Assembly: GCA_002083775.1 (NCBI GenBank) | Contig: MTEI01000002.1 | Coordinates: forward strand, 124,001-188,000 | From: Rhodoferax ferrireducens | GTDB lineage: Bacteria; Pseudomonadota; Gammaproteobacteria; Burkholderiales; Burkholderiaceae_C | Length of the DNA stretch: 64,000 nucleotides | Reading direction: 5' to 3' | In this document: one piece after another, positions 1-8,226 of the stretch | Layout of the letters: each line of letters opens with the position of its first letter | Numbering within the stretch: the stretch's first letter is position 1 | The notes under the pieces: generated by a model | The model's input: only the letters and a program-made list of their open reading frames with translations | What the model was told of the DNA's origin: nothing | The model's database searches: none | Position numbers and translations under genes: made by a program

Positions 1-472
1 GCAGAACCGGTGGAGTACTGGAATCGACAAAGTCTTTATCAAAAAACATCACAGTCACAACGAATCCAGCCGAGGAATTTCCGGCAACCTGGGCTGCCCC
101 CCCTGGAAGGATGGCCTGCGCCTTGGTGACCAACTCAGTAATGTCGTCGGCGGCAATTTGCGCTGTGCTGCAGTAGCCACCAGATGTTCTGCAGTCGTTG
201 GAAGTGAAAGTAGCCGCTTTGACTGCCGCATAGTTCGCCGTGTTGTAAAGATAATTACCGTTGCTAGCCCCAGTTGGGTTGGACCGAATTCTCTCTGCAA
301 AATCGTTGACAGTTTCTGCCACCCTCTGCGTTGACCAGGAAGATTTTTGATAGGCAATGGCATTTAACTGAATACCGGCAATGCCTAAAAGTCCGAGCGA
401 CATCACTAGAATTGAAACCAAGGCTTCAATTAATGTTGCGCCAAGTTGTTTTTTTATTAACTTAGTTTGCAT
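1..472 (-). CDS. pilV: Type IV pilus minor pilin PilV (3' end cut by window edge)
   Basis: Open reading frame from ATG at 472 running off the left edge, so the C-terminus is missing. The N-terminus reads MQTKLIKKQLGATLIEALVS, with the class III prepilin cleavage context (short basic leader, then G-A-T-L-I-E) followed by a hydrophobic helix (about residues 11-33). Glu at mature position 5 is present. PilV-type minor pilins help start pilus assembly at the inner membrane and are processed by PilD. The downstream position, 27 bp behind fimT on the same strand, fits the usual fimT-pilV-pilW-pilX order. About 157 residues are visible, including two cysteines near residues 95 and 102. PilV is preferred over other minor pilins because of the I-E-A-L-V-S start and the gene order. 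Confidence 0.82.
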   Translation of the reverse strand, partial: MQTKLIKKQLGATLIEALVSILVMSLGLLGIAGIQLNAIAYQKSSWSTQRVAETVNDFAERIRSNPTGASNGNYLYNTANYAAVKAATFTSNDCRTSGGYCSTAQIAADDITELVTKAQAILPGGAAQVAGNSSAGFVVTVMFFDKDFVDSSTPPVL

Positions 473-499
473 GTTAATCCAAGGCTACATCAATTTCGC

Positions 500-1075
500 T
501 TAAAAAGCAGTACAAGTGGTGGCGCTGTAGGGCACAACTCTCACGCGCCCTGGCTTGCTAACGCAAATTGATCGCCCATACTTTTCTTCATAAGCTGTGT
601 CACCAGATTTGACAGTGTGTATGTTAAAACGGAGCGCATTTTGTGAAAACCCCGCAGATCCAAAAATAACTTTATTAGTTGAACCTGTTGGTTGAGTCAA
701 GATAGTTTGCAATCCAGTGGCATCGATTGCCGGTAATGTCTTTAAATGAACATCATTGGTGCTCCAATCATTGGTACCATCGGCATCCACAAATGCTTCA
801 ATCTCAAATTCGTTCCAAGAAAGTGAACTAGAGCATGTGCTACCACTGCTAGCACTAGTTTTGGGGCAAATAATCACTCTTTGATTTCTTGTTATCGCTT
901 CGCTTCTTGCGTAGTTCACCAAACCGACAAAGCTGTTCACATCGGATGTCAGTCGATTGGCAACTATGAAATCTCGCATGCTGGGGAGCGCCAAGGCCAT
1001 CAAAATAGCCAGTATGACGATCGCGATCAGCAGTTCGATCAGGGTAAATCCGGAAGAGTGATTGCTTTTGTCCAT
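500..1075 (-). CDS. fimT: Type IV pilus pseudopilin FimT/GspH family
   Basis: 191 residues beginning MDKSNHSSGFTLIELLIAIV. This is a prepilin leader with the G/F-T-L-I-E-L cleavage site at residues 9-14, a hydrophobic N-terminal helix, and then a GspH/FimT-type globular domain (pattern R-S-E-A-I-T-R-N-Q-R-V near residues 57-67). FimT-like minor pilins act in the pilus-priming complex, and some bind DNA during natural transformation. It lies directly upstream of pilV on the minus strand, probably in one operon. The ATG at 1075 keeps the whole short leader, so the start is well supported. A cysteine pair in the C-terminal part (about residues 171 and 188) could form the stabilising disulfide typical of minor pilins. 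Confidence 0.85.
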   Translation of the reverse strand: MDKSNHSSGFTLIELLIAIVILAILMALALPSMRDFIVANRLTSDVNSFVGLVNYARSEAITRNQRVIICPKTSASSGSTCSSSLSWNEFEIEAFVDADGTNDWSTNDVHLKTLPAIDATGLQTILTQPTGSTNKVIFGSAGFSQNALRFNIHTVKSGDTAYEEKYGRSICVSKPGRVRVVPYSATTCTAF

Positions 1076-1254
1076 TGGGACAGTCTAAACCCAACGTAAG
1101 TGCAACAGAGCACCGTTTAGGTTATTGAATCAACCCTTTGTCGGGAAAACCTCGATGAATCCAGTTTCCATCACGTCTTTGAAGATCGTGCGCTTGCTTT
1201 GCCGTTCAATGTGGGCCATACCTGATACGCCATGGAATTCGCTGCTTTTTTGAG

Positions 1255-1704
1255 CTACCGCCCCACCTCATCCACCAGCGTCCTGAAGTCATCAATATCT
1301 TCAAAGCTCCGGTACACGCTGGCAAAACGCACATAGGCCACCTTGTCGAGCTTTTTCAGCTCAAACATCACCAGTTCGCCAATGCGGGTGGACAGCACCT
1401 CGCGCAGGCCCAGGTTCAGCAGCTTTTCTTCGATGCGCTCCACGGCGCCGTCCAGCTGCTCGGTACTCACCGGGCGCTTGCGTAGCGCCAGTTTCATCGA
1501 GCCGATGAGTTTGGCCCGCTCATAGTCAATGCGCCTGCCGTCTTTTTTGACCACTGCCGGAAAGTTGACCTCCGGGCGCTCGTAGGTGGTGAAACGTTTG
1601 TCGCAAGACGCGCAACGGCGCCTGCGGCGGATGAAGCCCCCATCTTCAGACACCCGTGTTTCCACCACTTGGGTGTCTGGGTGGCTGCAGAAGGGGCATT
1701 TCAT
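1255..1704 (-). CDS. nrdR: Transcriptional repressor NrdR
   Basis: 149 residues, the usual length for NrdR. An N-terminal zinc ribbon is formed by Cys3, Cys6, Cys31 and Cys34 (MKCPFC at the start, CASC at 31-34). It is followed by an R-rich stretch and an ATP-cone domain (about residues 49-139) of the kind that senses ATP/dATP. NrdR represses ribonucleotide reductase genes when dATP is plentiful. The gene follows glyA by 6 bp on the same strand, an arrangement common in proteobacteria that implies one transcript. The ATG at 1704 gives the canonical M-K-C-P-F-C start. No NrdR box was found in the window, so its targets lie elsewhere. Confidence 0.96.
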   Translation of the reverse strand: MKCPFCSHPDTQVVETRVSEDGGFIRRRRRCASCDKRFTTYERPEVNFPAVVKKDGRRIDYERAKLIGSMKLALRKRPVSTEQLDGAVERIEEKLLNLGLREVLSTRIGELVMFELKKLDKVAYVRFASVYRSFEDIDDFRTLVDEVGR

Positions 1705-1710
1705 GGTTGA

Positions 1711-2955
1711 TCAACCGTAGACCGGGAAGCGTGCCGTGAGTGCGTTGACCTTGGCTCGCACCGCGTCGATGTTGGCGGGTTCGCGCGGGTTGTCCAGCAC
1801 GTCGGCGATCAGGTGGGCGGTGGTGCGCGCTTCCTCGTCCTTGAAGCCGCGGGTGGTCATGGCCGGGGTGCCGATACGCACGCCGCTGGTGACCATGGGT
1901 TTTTCGGGGTCGTTGGGGATGGCATTTTTGTTGATGGTCATGTGGGCGCTGCCCAGCACGGCCTCAGCTTCCTTGCCAGTGATGCCCTTGGCGCGCAGGT
2001 CGACCAGCATCACGTGGGATTCTGTTCGGCCACTCACAATGCGCAGGCCACGAGCGGTGAGCGTTTCGGCCACCACGCGGGCGTTGATCAGCACTTGCTG
2101 CTGGTACTGCTTGAACTCAGGCTGCAGTGCTTCCTTGAACGCTACCGCTTTGGCGGCAATCACATGCATCAGTGGGCCGCCTTGCAAGCCGGGGAAGATG
2201 GCGCTGTTGATGGCTTTTTCGTGCTGAGATTTCATCAAAATGATGCCGCCGCGCGGGCCGCGCAGGCTCTTGTGGGTGGTGCTGGTGACCACGTCGGCAT
2301 GCGGCACCGGGTTGGGGTAGACGCCTGCAGCAATCAAGCCGGCGTAATGCGCCATGTCGACCATGAAGATCGCGCCCACATCCGTGGCCACTTTGGCAAA
2401 ACGTTCAAAATCAATAGCTAGAGAGTAAGCACTGGCGCCGGCTATGATCAGTTTTGGCTTGTGTTCATGGGCTTTACGCTCCATCGCGTCATAGTCAATC
2501 GCTTCATTGGCATCCAGACCGTAGCTCACCACATTGAACCATTTGCCGCTCATATTCAGCGCCATGCCGTGGGTCAGGTGGCCGCCTTCAGCCAGGCTCA
2601 TGCCCATGATGGTGTCGCCGGGTTTCAAGAAGGCCAAAAAGACGGCTTCGTTGGCAGATGCACCGCAATGCGGCTGAACGTTGGCGGCTTCGGCGCCAAA
2701 AATCTGTTTGACGCGGTCAATGGCGAGCTGCTCGACGATGTCGACAAACTCGCAGCCACCGTAATAACGCTTGCCAGGGTAGCCTTCGGCATATTTGTTG
2801 GTGAGCTGGGTGCCTTGCGCGGCCATCACGGCGGGTGAGGCATAGTTTTCGCTGGCGATCAGCTCAATGTGATCCTGCTGGCGCTGGTTTTCAGATTGGA
2901 TGGCGGCAAACAGCTCGGGGTCGGTTTGCTCAATGAGGATATTGCGGTTGAACAT
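1711..2955 (-). CDS. glyA: Serine hydroxymethyltransferase
   Basis: 414 residues, full length for bacterial GlyA. The enzyme interconverts serine and glycine using PLP and tetrahydrofolate and supplies one-carbon units. Visible landmarks are the [10 protein letters not shown] motif near the N-terminus, the G-K-R-Y-Y-G-G-C segment, and the PLP-lysine motif [11 protein letters not shown]. The start ATG at 2955 has an AGGA-type ribosome site about 7 bases upstream. The leader is long and contains a ZTP riboswitch, so expression should respond to the folate-stress alarmone ZTP. nrdR follows by 6 bp. Nothing in the protein looks broken. Confidence 0.97.
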   Translation of the reverse strand: MFNRNILIEQTDPELFAAIQSENQRQQDHIELIASENYASPAVMAAQGTQLTNKYAEGYPGKRYYGGCEFVDIVEQLAIDRVKQIFGAEAANVQPHCGASANEAVFLAFLKPGDTIMGMSLAEGGHLTHGMALNMSGKWFNVVSYGLDANEAIDYDAMERKAHEHKPKLIIAGASAYSLAIDFERFAKVATDVGAIFMVDMAHYAGLIAAGVYPNPVPHADVVTSTTHKSLRGPRGGIILMKSQHEKAINSAIFPGLQGGPLMHVIAAKAVAFKEALQPEFKQYQQQVLINARVVAETLTARGLRIVSGRTESHVMLVDLRAKGITGKEAEAVLGSAHMTINKNAIPNDPEKPMVTSGVRIGTPAMTTRGFKDEEARTTAHLIADVLDNPREPANIDAVRAKVNALTARFPVYG

Positions 2956-3007
2956 GGCAGTCCTAAAAGACTAATGGCCTGAGCGTCATCCAAGTGATGA
3001 CAACAGG

Positions 3008-3128
3008 GCTGCCCAGGCGAACGGCTGATCACAAGTCCCGAATAGGCGCCTGCGGCACGCTCCCCCGTGGTGTTCCCACTTCGGCACCCCAAAAATCCGT
3101 CAGGGCAGGGTGCCTATCGCCAGTTGCG
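3008..3128 (-). promoter_or_regulatory. ZTP (pfl) riboswitch in the glyA leader
   Basis: On the minus strand the glyA leader contains the hallmark parts of the pfl/ZTP aptamer in the right order. CTGGCGA (3117-3123) is the 5' P1 strand, a local hairpin follows (GGCACC paired with GGTGCC), then ACCACGGGGGAGCG (within 3058-3077), and finally GCCGTTCGCCTGGGCA ending at 3010. CGCC of the last block pairs with GGCG of the first. Downstream, GTCATC/GATGAC (2985-3001) can form a hairpin, and AGTC/GACT can close over the AGGA ribosome site just before the ATG at 2955, a plausible expression platform. ZTP riboswitches are known to control glyA and purine/folate genes. I assigned this by eye; a covariance-model search would settle it. 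Confidence 0.88.
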
Positions 3129-3153
3129 TGCCGGTTTATTTTAGCTGACGGGT

Positions 3154-3996
3154 TTACTTCAAGGCGACCGTGGCGGGCGCAGCGTCCGTGATGTCAGGAC
3201 TGACAGGCACGGTTTGTGGCGCAGCTTCCGGTGCGCTGGCTTCCTGCGGTGCAGGGGCTGGCGGTACCCAGGCAGGTACCGGGCGGCCCAGGGCCACCTG
3301 TTGCAAGCGGGTATATTCCGCCATGACCTTGGCGGTGTAGCCACCATCACCCTCTGTATTGGCGGCACCCACGTAATATTTCAAACCGCCTTCCACGGAG
3401 CCAGCGGCGCGGATACAGTCCTGCAGCACTTTCACGCCCACCCGCAAGTTGGCCAGCGGGTCAAAGGCAGCAAATTCGCCGCCAAAGCTCTGGTACTTGT
3501 CGCTGTGCACCCGCGTCATCACCTGCATCAGGCCTTGGGCGCCCACATGGCTTTGGGCAAACGGGTTAAAGCCGGATTCAATGGCCATCACCGCCAGGAT
3601 CAGCGTTGGGTCCAGGCTCACGCGTTTGCCAATTTCATAGGCTTCCGAGACGATGGCGCTCACCGGTTCGGGGGCCACGCGGTATTTTTTGCTCAGCCAA
3701 AGGGCCACGGTGGCTTGCTGTTTGGGCAAGTCTTTCGGGTTGGCGGCGGTGGCACGTTCGCTGGCAATGGGGTCGCTGACCAGACCGGTCAAGTCAACAC
3801 GGCGTTCCTGCAGCCAGCCAAACAACTGGGTTTCGCCAAATGCACGCAATTCGGGGCGGGCAAACAGAGCGATGGAGACAAAGAGAACAGCCAGGCCGAT
3901 CAAGGCAATGCTGCTGTGGGTGATATCGAAAAAGCCTTTGGCGACGGTCGTGGTGATGCGTCGCAGGCTGAGGGACAAATTTTTAGATGCTGACAT
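3154..3996 (-). CDS. Membrane-anchored lytic transglycosylase, SLT domain
   Basis: 280 residues from the ATG at 3996, chosen over an upstream in-frame ATG (4209) because a strong AAGGAG ribosome site sits 6 bases before it and the longer N-terminus is low-complexity. Residues about 29-47 form one membrane segment. The periplasmic part has a family 1 SLT domain: catalytic Glu140 in A-V-M-A-I-E-S-G-F-N-P, then G-A-Q-G-L-M-Q-V-M and a Y-Y-V-G-A motif. Such enzymes cleave the MurNAc-GlcNAc bond of peptidoglycan with formation of 1,6-anhydro-MurNAc. The C-terminal 50 residues are Pro/Ala-rich. It is transcribed towards glyA, with about 200 bp between them. Confidence 0.88.
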   Translation of the reverse strand: MSASKNLSLSLRRITTTVAKGFFDITHSSIALIGLAVLFVSIALFARPELRAFGETQLFGWLQERRVDLTGLVSDPIASERATAANPKDLPKQQATVALWLSKKYRVAPEPVSAIVSEAYEIGKRVSLDPTLILAVMAIESGFNPFAQSHVGAQGLMQVMTRVHSDKYQSFGGEFAAFDPLANLRVGVKVLQDCIRAAGSVEGGLKYYVGAANTEGDGGYTAKVMAEYTRLQQVALGRPVPAWVPPAPAPQEASAPEAAPQTVPVSPDITDAAPATVALK

Positions 3997-4298
3997 AGCT
4001 TCTCCTTCTTGCGCGGTGTTCGTCGCGTGGCACTGCATGCTGCTGAACTGAACACTCGCCTGGGTTGTTACGCTATCAATATCCTGCGGTTGATTTCTTT
4101 CCTGGGTGGGTGCAGAGACTTGATGTTGCCGGGGTCGGCAGCTTAGGGTATTCCCGGGGTTGCCGGGTTTTGCGGATTCTAGGTGGGTTTGATATGTCAA
4201 GTCAATCATATCAAAATCACTCTTTATGCATAAAAAAGTGCTAATCCGTGTAATTTTCTACACCATTTAAGCGGATTCAGCCTTCAGAATCACGTGCC

Positions 4299-7200
4299 AT
4301 GAACAACGATCAGCCTGCTTCTTTCGCCACTGGCAAACCGCCCCTTAAAACGCTCTGGTTGCGCCGCTTGCTCTGGCTGTTGTGCGGGGTGCTCGTCTTG
4401 TGGCTGCTGGCGTGGCTGGCAGTGCCACCTTTGCTCAAGTCACAAGCCCAGTCGCAGCTCAGCGAGTTGCTGGGGCGCCAGGTGACCTTGGGCGAGGTCG
4501 ATTTCAAGCCGTGGTCTCTGGCATTGAGCGTGCGCGATGTGGCCATTGCGCGTGCGGCCAACGTCACGCAGGCAGGGTTGGCCCCACAGTTCACCTTGGG
4601 GCATCTGTATATAGATGTAGAACTCCAATCGCTGTTGCGGTTGGCGCCGGTGGTGGACGCTTTGGTTGTGGATTCGCCACACTTGCGCGTGACCCACACC
4701 GGGCAGGGGCATTACGACGTGGATGATATTTTGGCCAGACTCGCGCCCCAGCCTTCAGACCCCGCCAAGCCAGCGTCGCCCCCGCTGCGTTTTGCGCTGT
4801 ACAACCTGATGCTCTCAAATGGTCTGGTGGTGTTGACCGACGCTGCCAAAGACCAGGTGCACACCTTGAGTCAGCTGCAGCTGAACCTGCCGTTTTTGAG
4901 CAACCTGGACACCCATGTGGATGTGCATGTGCTGCCCAAGCTGGCGTTTGACCTGAACGGCACCCGGTTTGATTCAAGCGCCCAGACCTTGCCATTCGCC
5001 ACCGCGCGCGAGACAGATGTTCGCCTGGCTTTCAAAGACCTCGACCTCGCCCCCTACCTGGCCTATCTGCCAGCCAGCCTGCCGGTGCGGCTGGGCTCGG
5101 CGGTGCTGGATGCTGACCTGAAACTCGCCTTTGAACAGACTGACAAGCCGGTGGTGTCCTTGAGCGGGCAGGTGGGCGCCAGCCGGGTGCGGATGAGTTT
5201 GGCGCAGGGCGGCACCGTCAAACCCCCCGCCAGCGGTGAGTTGCTGGCCTTTGAGCGCCTGAGCGTGCAATTGAAAGACGTGCAGCCGCTGCTGGGCCAA
5301 GTGCAGTTGGGCCAGGTGACGCTGACTCAGCCGCGCCTGAATGTGCAGCGCAACCGTGCAGGGGTGCTCAGCCTGCTGGCGCTGGCGCAGCCTGTCGCAG
5401 AAAATGCTACAAATAACAAAGCTGTTAGCCCCGATGCAGAAAGGGCTGGAGGCCAAAGTGACTCACAAGTTGCGGATACCGCCAGCGCCCCCGCTTGGCA
5501 GCTGAGTGTGGACACCATCACCTTGGACGGCGGTGAGGTCACTTGGCTGGACCAGGTGCCCGCCCAGCCCGCCCAGCTCAAACTGACTGCGCTGAACATC
5601 AACGCCAGTGCGCTGGTCTGGCCGTTTAGCCAGCCCATGCCATTTGATGGCAGCGCCCAACTGGCTGGTGCGGCACTGCAGTTCAAAGGCAGTGCCACCG
5701 ACCAGGCCGCCCAGGTCAGCGCGCAGCTGGCAGCCTGGCCGCTGACTGCGGCGCAAGCCTACCTGGCCGATGTGCTGCTGCCGCGGCTGGACGGAACCGT
5801 CACCGCCGACCTCGGTCTGCGCTGGGCGGCTGCCCAGGGCGCGCAGGCGGCCGTCACCGAATTGCAGGTGAAAGACCTGAGCCTGGACAAACTGGCCTTG
5901 CTGGAGGGCAAAAAAGCACCGTTGGCCAGCATTGCCCGGGTGCAGTTGCAAGATGTATTGGTGGACCTGGGCCGCCAGTCTGCCAGCCTGGGCAAGGTCC
6001 TGGTTACCCAGCCCAAGCTGGCCATCAGCCGCGCGGACAACGGGCGCTGGATGGCGCAAGACTGGCTCAAAGCCGCGCACACCGCGCAAGATGCACCTGC
6101 CGCTTCGGGCCAAGCGATAGCCGCCAAGCCAGCGGCGGCTGAGAAGCCATCCTGGCAGGTCAAGCTGGGTGAGCTGCAACTCAACGAGGGCAACTTTGTA
6201 TTTGCCGACCAGAGCACACCCACCCCGGTGGCGCTGGCAGTCAGCGCAGCCAATGTGCAGCTGAAGAATTACGCCAACACCGGCCCGCAGAGTTTCGGCT
6301 TGACGCTGTCGGCACGCCTGCGTCACGGCAACACCGAGCCCGGCAAGCTGGCCTGGCGTGGCAGCGGCGCCTTGAGCCCGTTGACGTTAAAGGGTGATCT
6401 GGCGGCTGAGCGCCTGCCATTGCACGCGCTGGCACCGTACTTGAGCGACACCTTGAACATCGCCCTGTTGCGGGCCGACACCAGCTTCAAGGGCCGCATC
6501 AGCCTGGCCCAGCAAACCGCTGGTTTGGCGCTGCAGGTCAAGGGCGACGCCCGTCTGGAAGACCTGCAGGTACGCACCCTGGCGCAGGCCGAGCCGTTCG
6601 TTGCCGCCGAAGACCTGCTGAACTGGCAAAGCCTGAGCCTGACGGGTATCAACCTGGCCCTGGCACCGGCTACGGCCACCCGGCTGGAGGTGCAAGGCAC
6701 GGTGCTGAGTGATTTCTATGCCCGACTGATCCTCAGCGAGACCGGTCGGCTGAGTCTGCAAGATGTCACAAAAACGGTTACAGACCCCGTCAATCAAGCC
6801 TCAGGTGCTACTGGAAATGCCGTTGTCGGCGCGGTACCGGCACCTGCAACGGCTGGTGCCAGTGCGCCCAGTTTGCTCGCATCAGCGTCTGCCCCGGCCA
6901 GCACCGCGCTGGCGCCGGTGGTGCGTTTTGGCCCCATCAGCCTGCTGGGTGGGCATATCAACTTCACCGACCGCTTTATCAAACCCAATTACTCGGCCGA
7001 CCTGACCGAACTTGTGGGCAAGCTCAGCGCGTTCTCATCACAAACTGCGGCAGGCGAGATCCAGTTGGCTGACCTGGAACTGCGTGGCCGTGCCGAGGGC
7101 AGCGCCACGCTGGAGGTTCTGGGCAAGATCAACCCGCTGGTCCAACCGATTGCGCTGGACATTCAGGGCAAGGTGCGTGACCTGGAGCTGGCACCGCTGT

Positions 7201-8117
7201 CCACCTACTCGGCGCGTTATGCCGGTTATGGCATTGAGCGCGGCAAGCTCAGTGTCGACGTGGCCTACAAGGTGCAGCCAGACGGCCAGCTCGCCGCCAA
7301 CAACAAGCTGGTGCTCAACCAGCTCAAGTTTGGGGACAAAGACCCCAATGCCACCACCAGCCTGCCGGTGAAACTGGCCGTGGCCTTGCTGGCAGACCGC
7401 AACGGCGTGATCGACATTGACCTGCCCATCAGCGGCTCGCTCAACGACCCGCAGTTCCGGCTGATGCCGATCATCTTCAAGATCATTGGCAACCTGATCG
7501 TCAAAGCCATCACCGCGCCGTTCAGCCTGCTGGCCAGCGCCCTGGGTGTTGGCGGTGGTGACGAGCTCAGCATGGTCAGCTTTGATGCAGGCTCGGCCGT
7601 GCTGAGCGATCAGGCCAAGGCCGGGCTGGACAAAGTGGCCAAATCACTGACAGATCGCCCGGCGCTGAAGATGACGGTGGTGGGTACTGCCAGCCTGGAG
7701 GCCGAGCGCGACGACTTCAAGCGCCAGCAGTTGCAGGCGCTGGTGCAGGGTGAAAAGCGCCGCAACCAGCCAGCTAGTGATGGCAAGGAAGCTGCTGCGC
7801 CGGTCAAAGTGTCTGCCGAGGACTACCCGGCGCTGCTCAAAGCGGTTTACAAACGTGGTGACTTTCCCAAGCCGCGCAACCTGATCGGCCTGACCAAAGA
7901 TATCCCGGTGCCCGAGATGGAGGCCTTGCTGCTGGCGCATCTGGATGCGTCAGAAGCCGCCATGCAGGCGCTGGCAGTCAAGCGCGGAGTGGTGGTGCGC
8001 GACTACCTGGCCAGCCTGAAGCTGCCTTCTGAGCGCTTGTTTTTAGGGGCTGCCAAGGCCGTCACCCCTGAATCCAAGTGGCAGCCGCGCGCCGAGCTGA
8101 ACCTGGCCACCGAGTAA
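4299..8117 (+). CDS. AsmA-like / DUF748 envelope protein
   Basis: 1272 residues. One N-terminal membrane helix (about 24-46) is followed by a very long, repeat-like beta-rich periplasmic region typical of DUF748/AsmA-superfamily proteins (AsmA, YhdP and TamB are relatives thought to act in lipid transport between the membranes). The end holds a hydrophobic patch (I-I-F-K-I-I-G-N-L-I-V-K-A-I-T-A-P-F) and a C-terminal segment (F-D-A-G-S-A-V-L-S) that resembles an OmpA-like fold. Short Ala/Ser/Pro linkers separate the blocks (about residues 365-395, 590-610, 830-870). The first of these is encoded by a copy of the dispersed palindromic repeat. The ATG at 4299 begins just before the basic/hydrophobic anchor. 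Substrate and partners are unknown. Confidence 0.85.
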   Translation: MNNDQPASFATGKPPLKTLWLRRLLWLLCGVLVLWLLAWLAVPPLLKSQAQSQLSELLGRQVTLGEVDFKPWSLALSVRDVAIARAANVTQAGLAPQFTLGHLYIDVELQSLLRLAPVVDALVVDSPHLRVTHTGQGHYDVDDILARLAPQPSDPAKPASPPLRFALYNLMLSNGLVVLTDAAKDQVHTLSQLQLNLPFLSNLDTHVDVHVLPKLAFDLNGTRFDSSAQTLPFATARETDVRLAFKDLDLAPYLAYLPASLPVRLGSAVLDADLKLAFEQTDKPVVSLSGQVGASRVRMSLAQGGTVKPPASGELLAFERLSVQLKDVQPLLGQVQLGQVTLTQPRLNVQRNRAGVLSLLALAQPVAENATNNKAVSPDAERAGGQSDSQVADTASAPAWQLSVDTITLDGGEVTWLDQVPAQPAQLKLTALNINASALVWPFSQPMPFDGSAQLAGAALQFKGSATDQAAQVSAQLAAWPLTAAQAYLADVLLPRLDGTVTADLGLRWAAAQGAQAAVTELQVKDLSLDKLALLEGKKAPLASIARVQLQDVLVDLGRQSASLGKVLVTQPKLAISRADNGRWMAQDWLKAAHTAQDAPAASGQAIAAKPAAAEKPSWQVKLGELQLNEGNFVFADQSTPTPVALAVSAANVQLKNYANTGPQSFGLTLSARLRHGNTEPGKLAWRGSGALSPLTLKGDLAAERLPLHALAPYLSDTLNIALLRADTSFKGRISLAQQTAGLALQVKGDARLEDLQVRTLAQAEPFVAAEDLLNWQSLSLTGINLALAPATATRLEVQGTVLSDFYARLILSETGRLSLQDVTKTVTDPVNQASGATGNAVVGAVPAPATAGASAPSLLASASAPASTALAPVVRFGPISLLGGHINFTDRFIKPNYSADLTELVGKLSAFSSQTAAGEIQLADLELRGRAEGSATLEVLGKINPLVQPIALDIQGKVRDLELAPLSTYSARYAGYGIERGKLSVDVAYKVQPDGQLAANNKLVLNQLKFGDKDPNATTSLPVKLAVALLADRNGVIDIDLPISGSLNDPQFRLMPIIFKIIGNLIVKAITAPFSLLASALGVGGGDELSMVSFDAGSAVLSDQAKAGLDKVAKSLTDRPALKMTVVGTASLEAERDDFKRQQLQALVQGEKRRNQPASDGKEAAAPVKVSAEDYPALLKAVYKRGDFPKPRNLIGLTKDIPVPEMEALLLAHLDASEAAMQALAVKRGVVVRDYLASLKLPSERLFLGAAKAVTPESKWQPRAELNLATE
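5406..5457 (-). repeat. Dispersed palindromic repeat, copy inside DUF748 gene
   Basis: Reverse-orientation copy of the 40-50 bp element: AAAGCTGTTAGCCCC, then GAAAGGGCTGGAGGCC. It encodes part of a Ser/Ala/Asp-rich linker (K-A-V-S-P-D-A-E-R-A-G-G-Q), so it is carried without breaking the frame. Confidence 0.6.
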
Positions 8118-8226
8118 GGTGCAGCCCTGACTGCACAAATGTTTTGGCTGCGGTGCCAAAACCCGGCGAAAATAGAGGTTTTCCCCTGTCGCACTCTGGC
8201 AGGCATCTTTTATTTTCGTGTGCGCG

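Noticed and set aside
2408-2445. Partial match to the dispersed repeat in glyA (ATAGCTAGAGAGTAAGC)
   Set aside because: The encoded [10 protein letters not shown] is the normal conserved GlyA sequence, so the likeness is coincidental.
4000-4209. Longer N-terminus for the lytic transglycosylase (ATG 4209)
   Set aside because: The extension has no signal or anchor, and a strong AAGGAG site marks the ATG at 3996.
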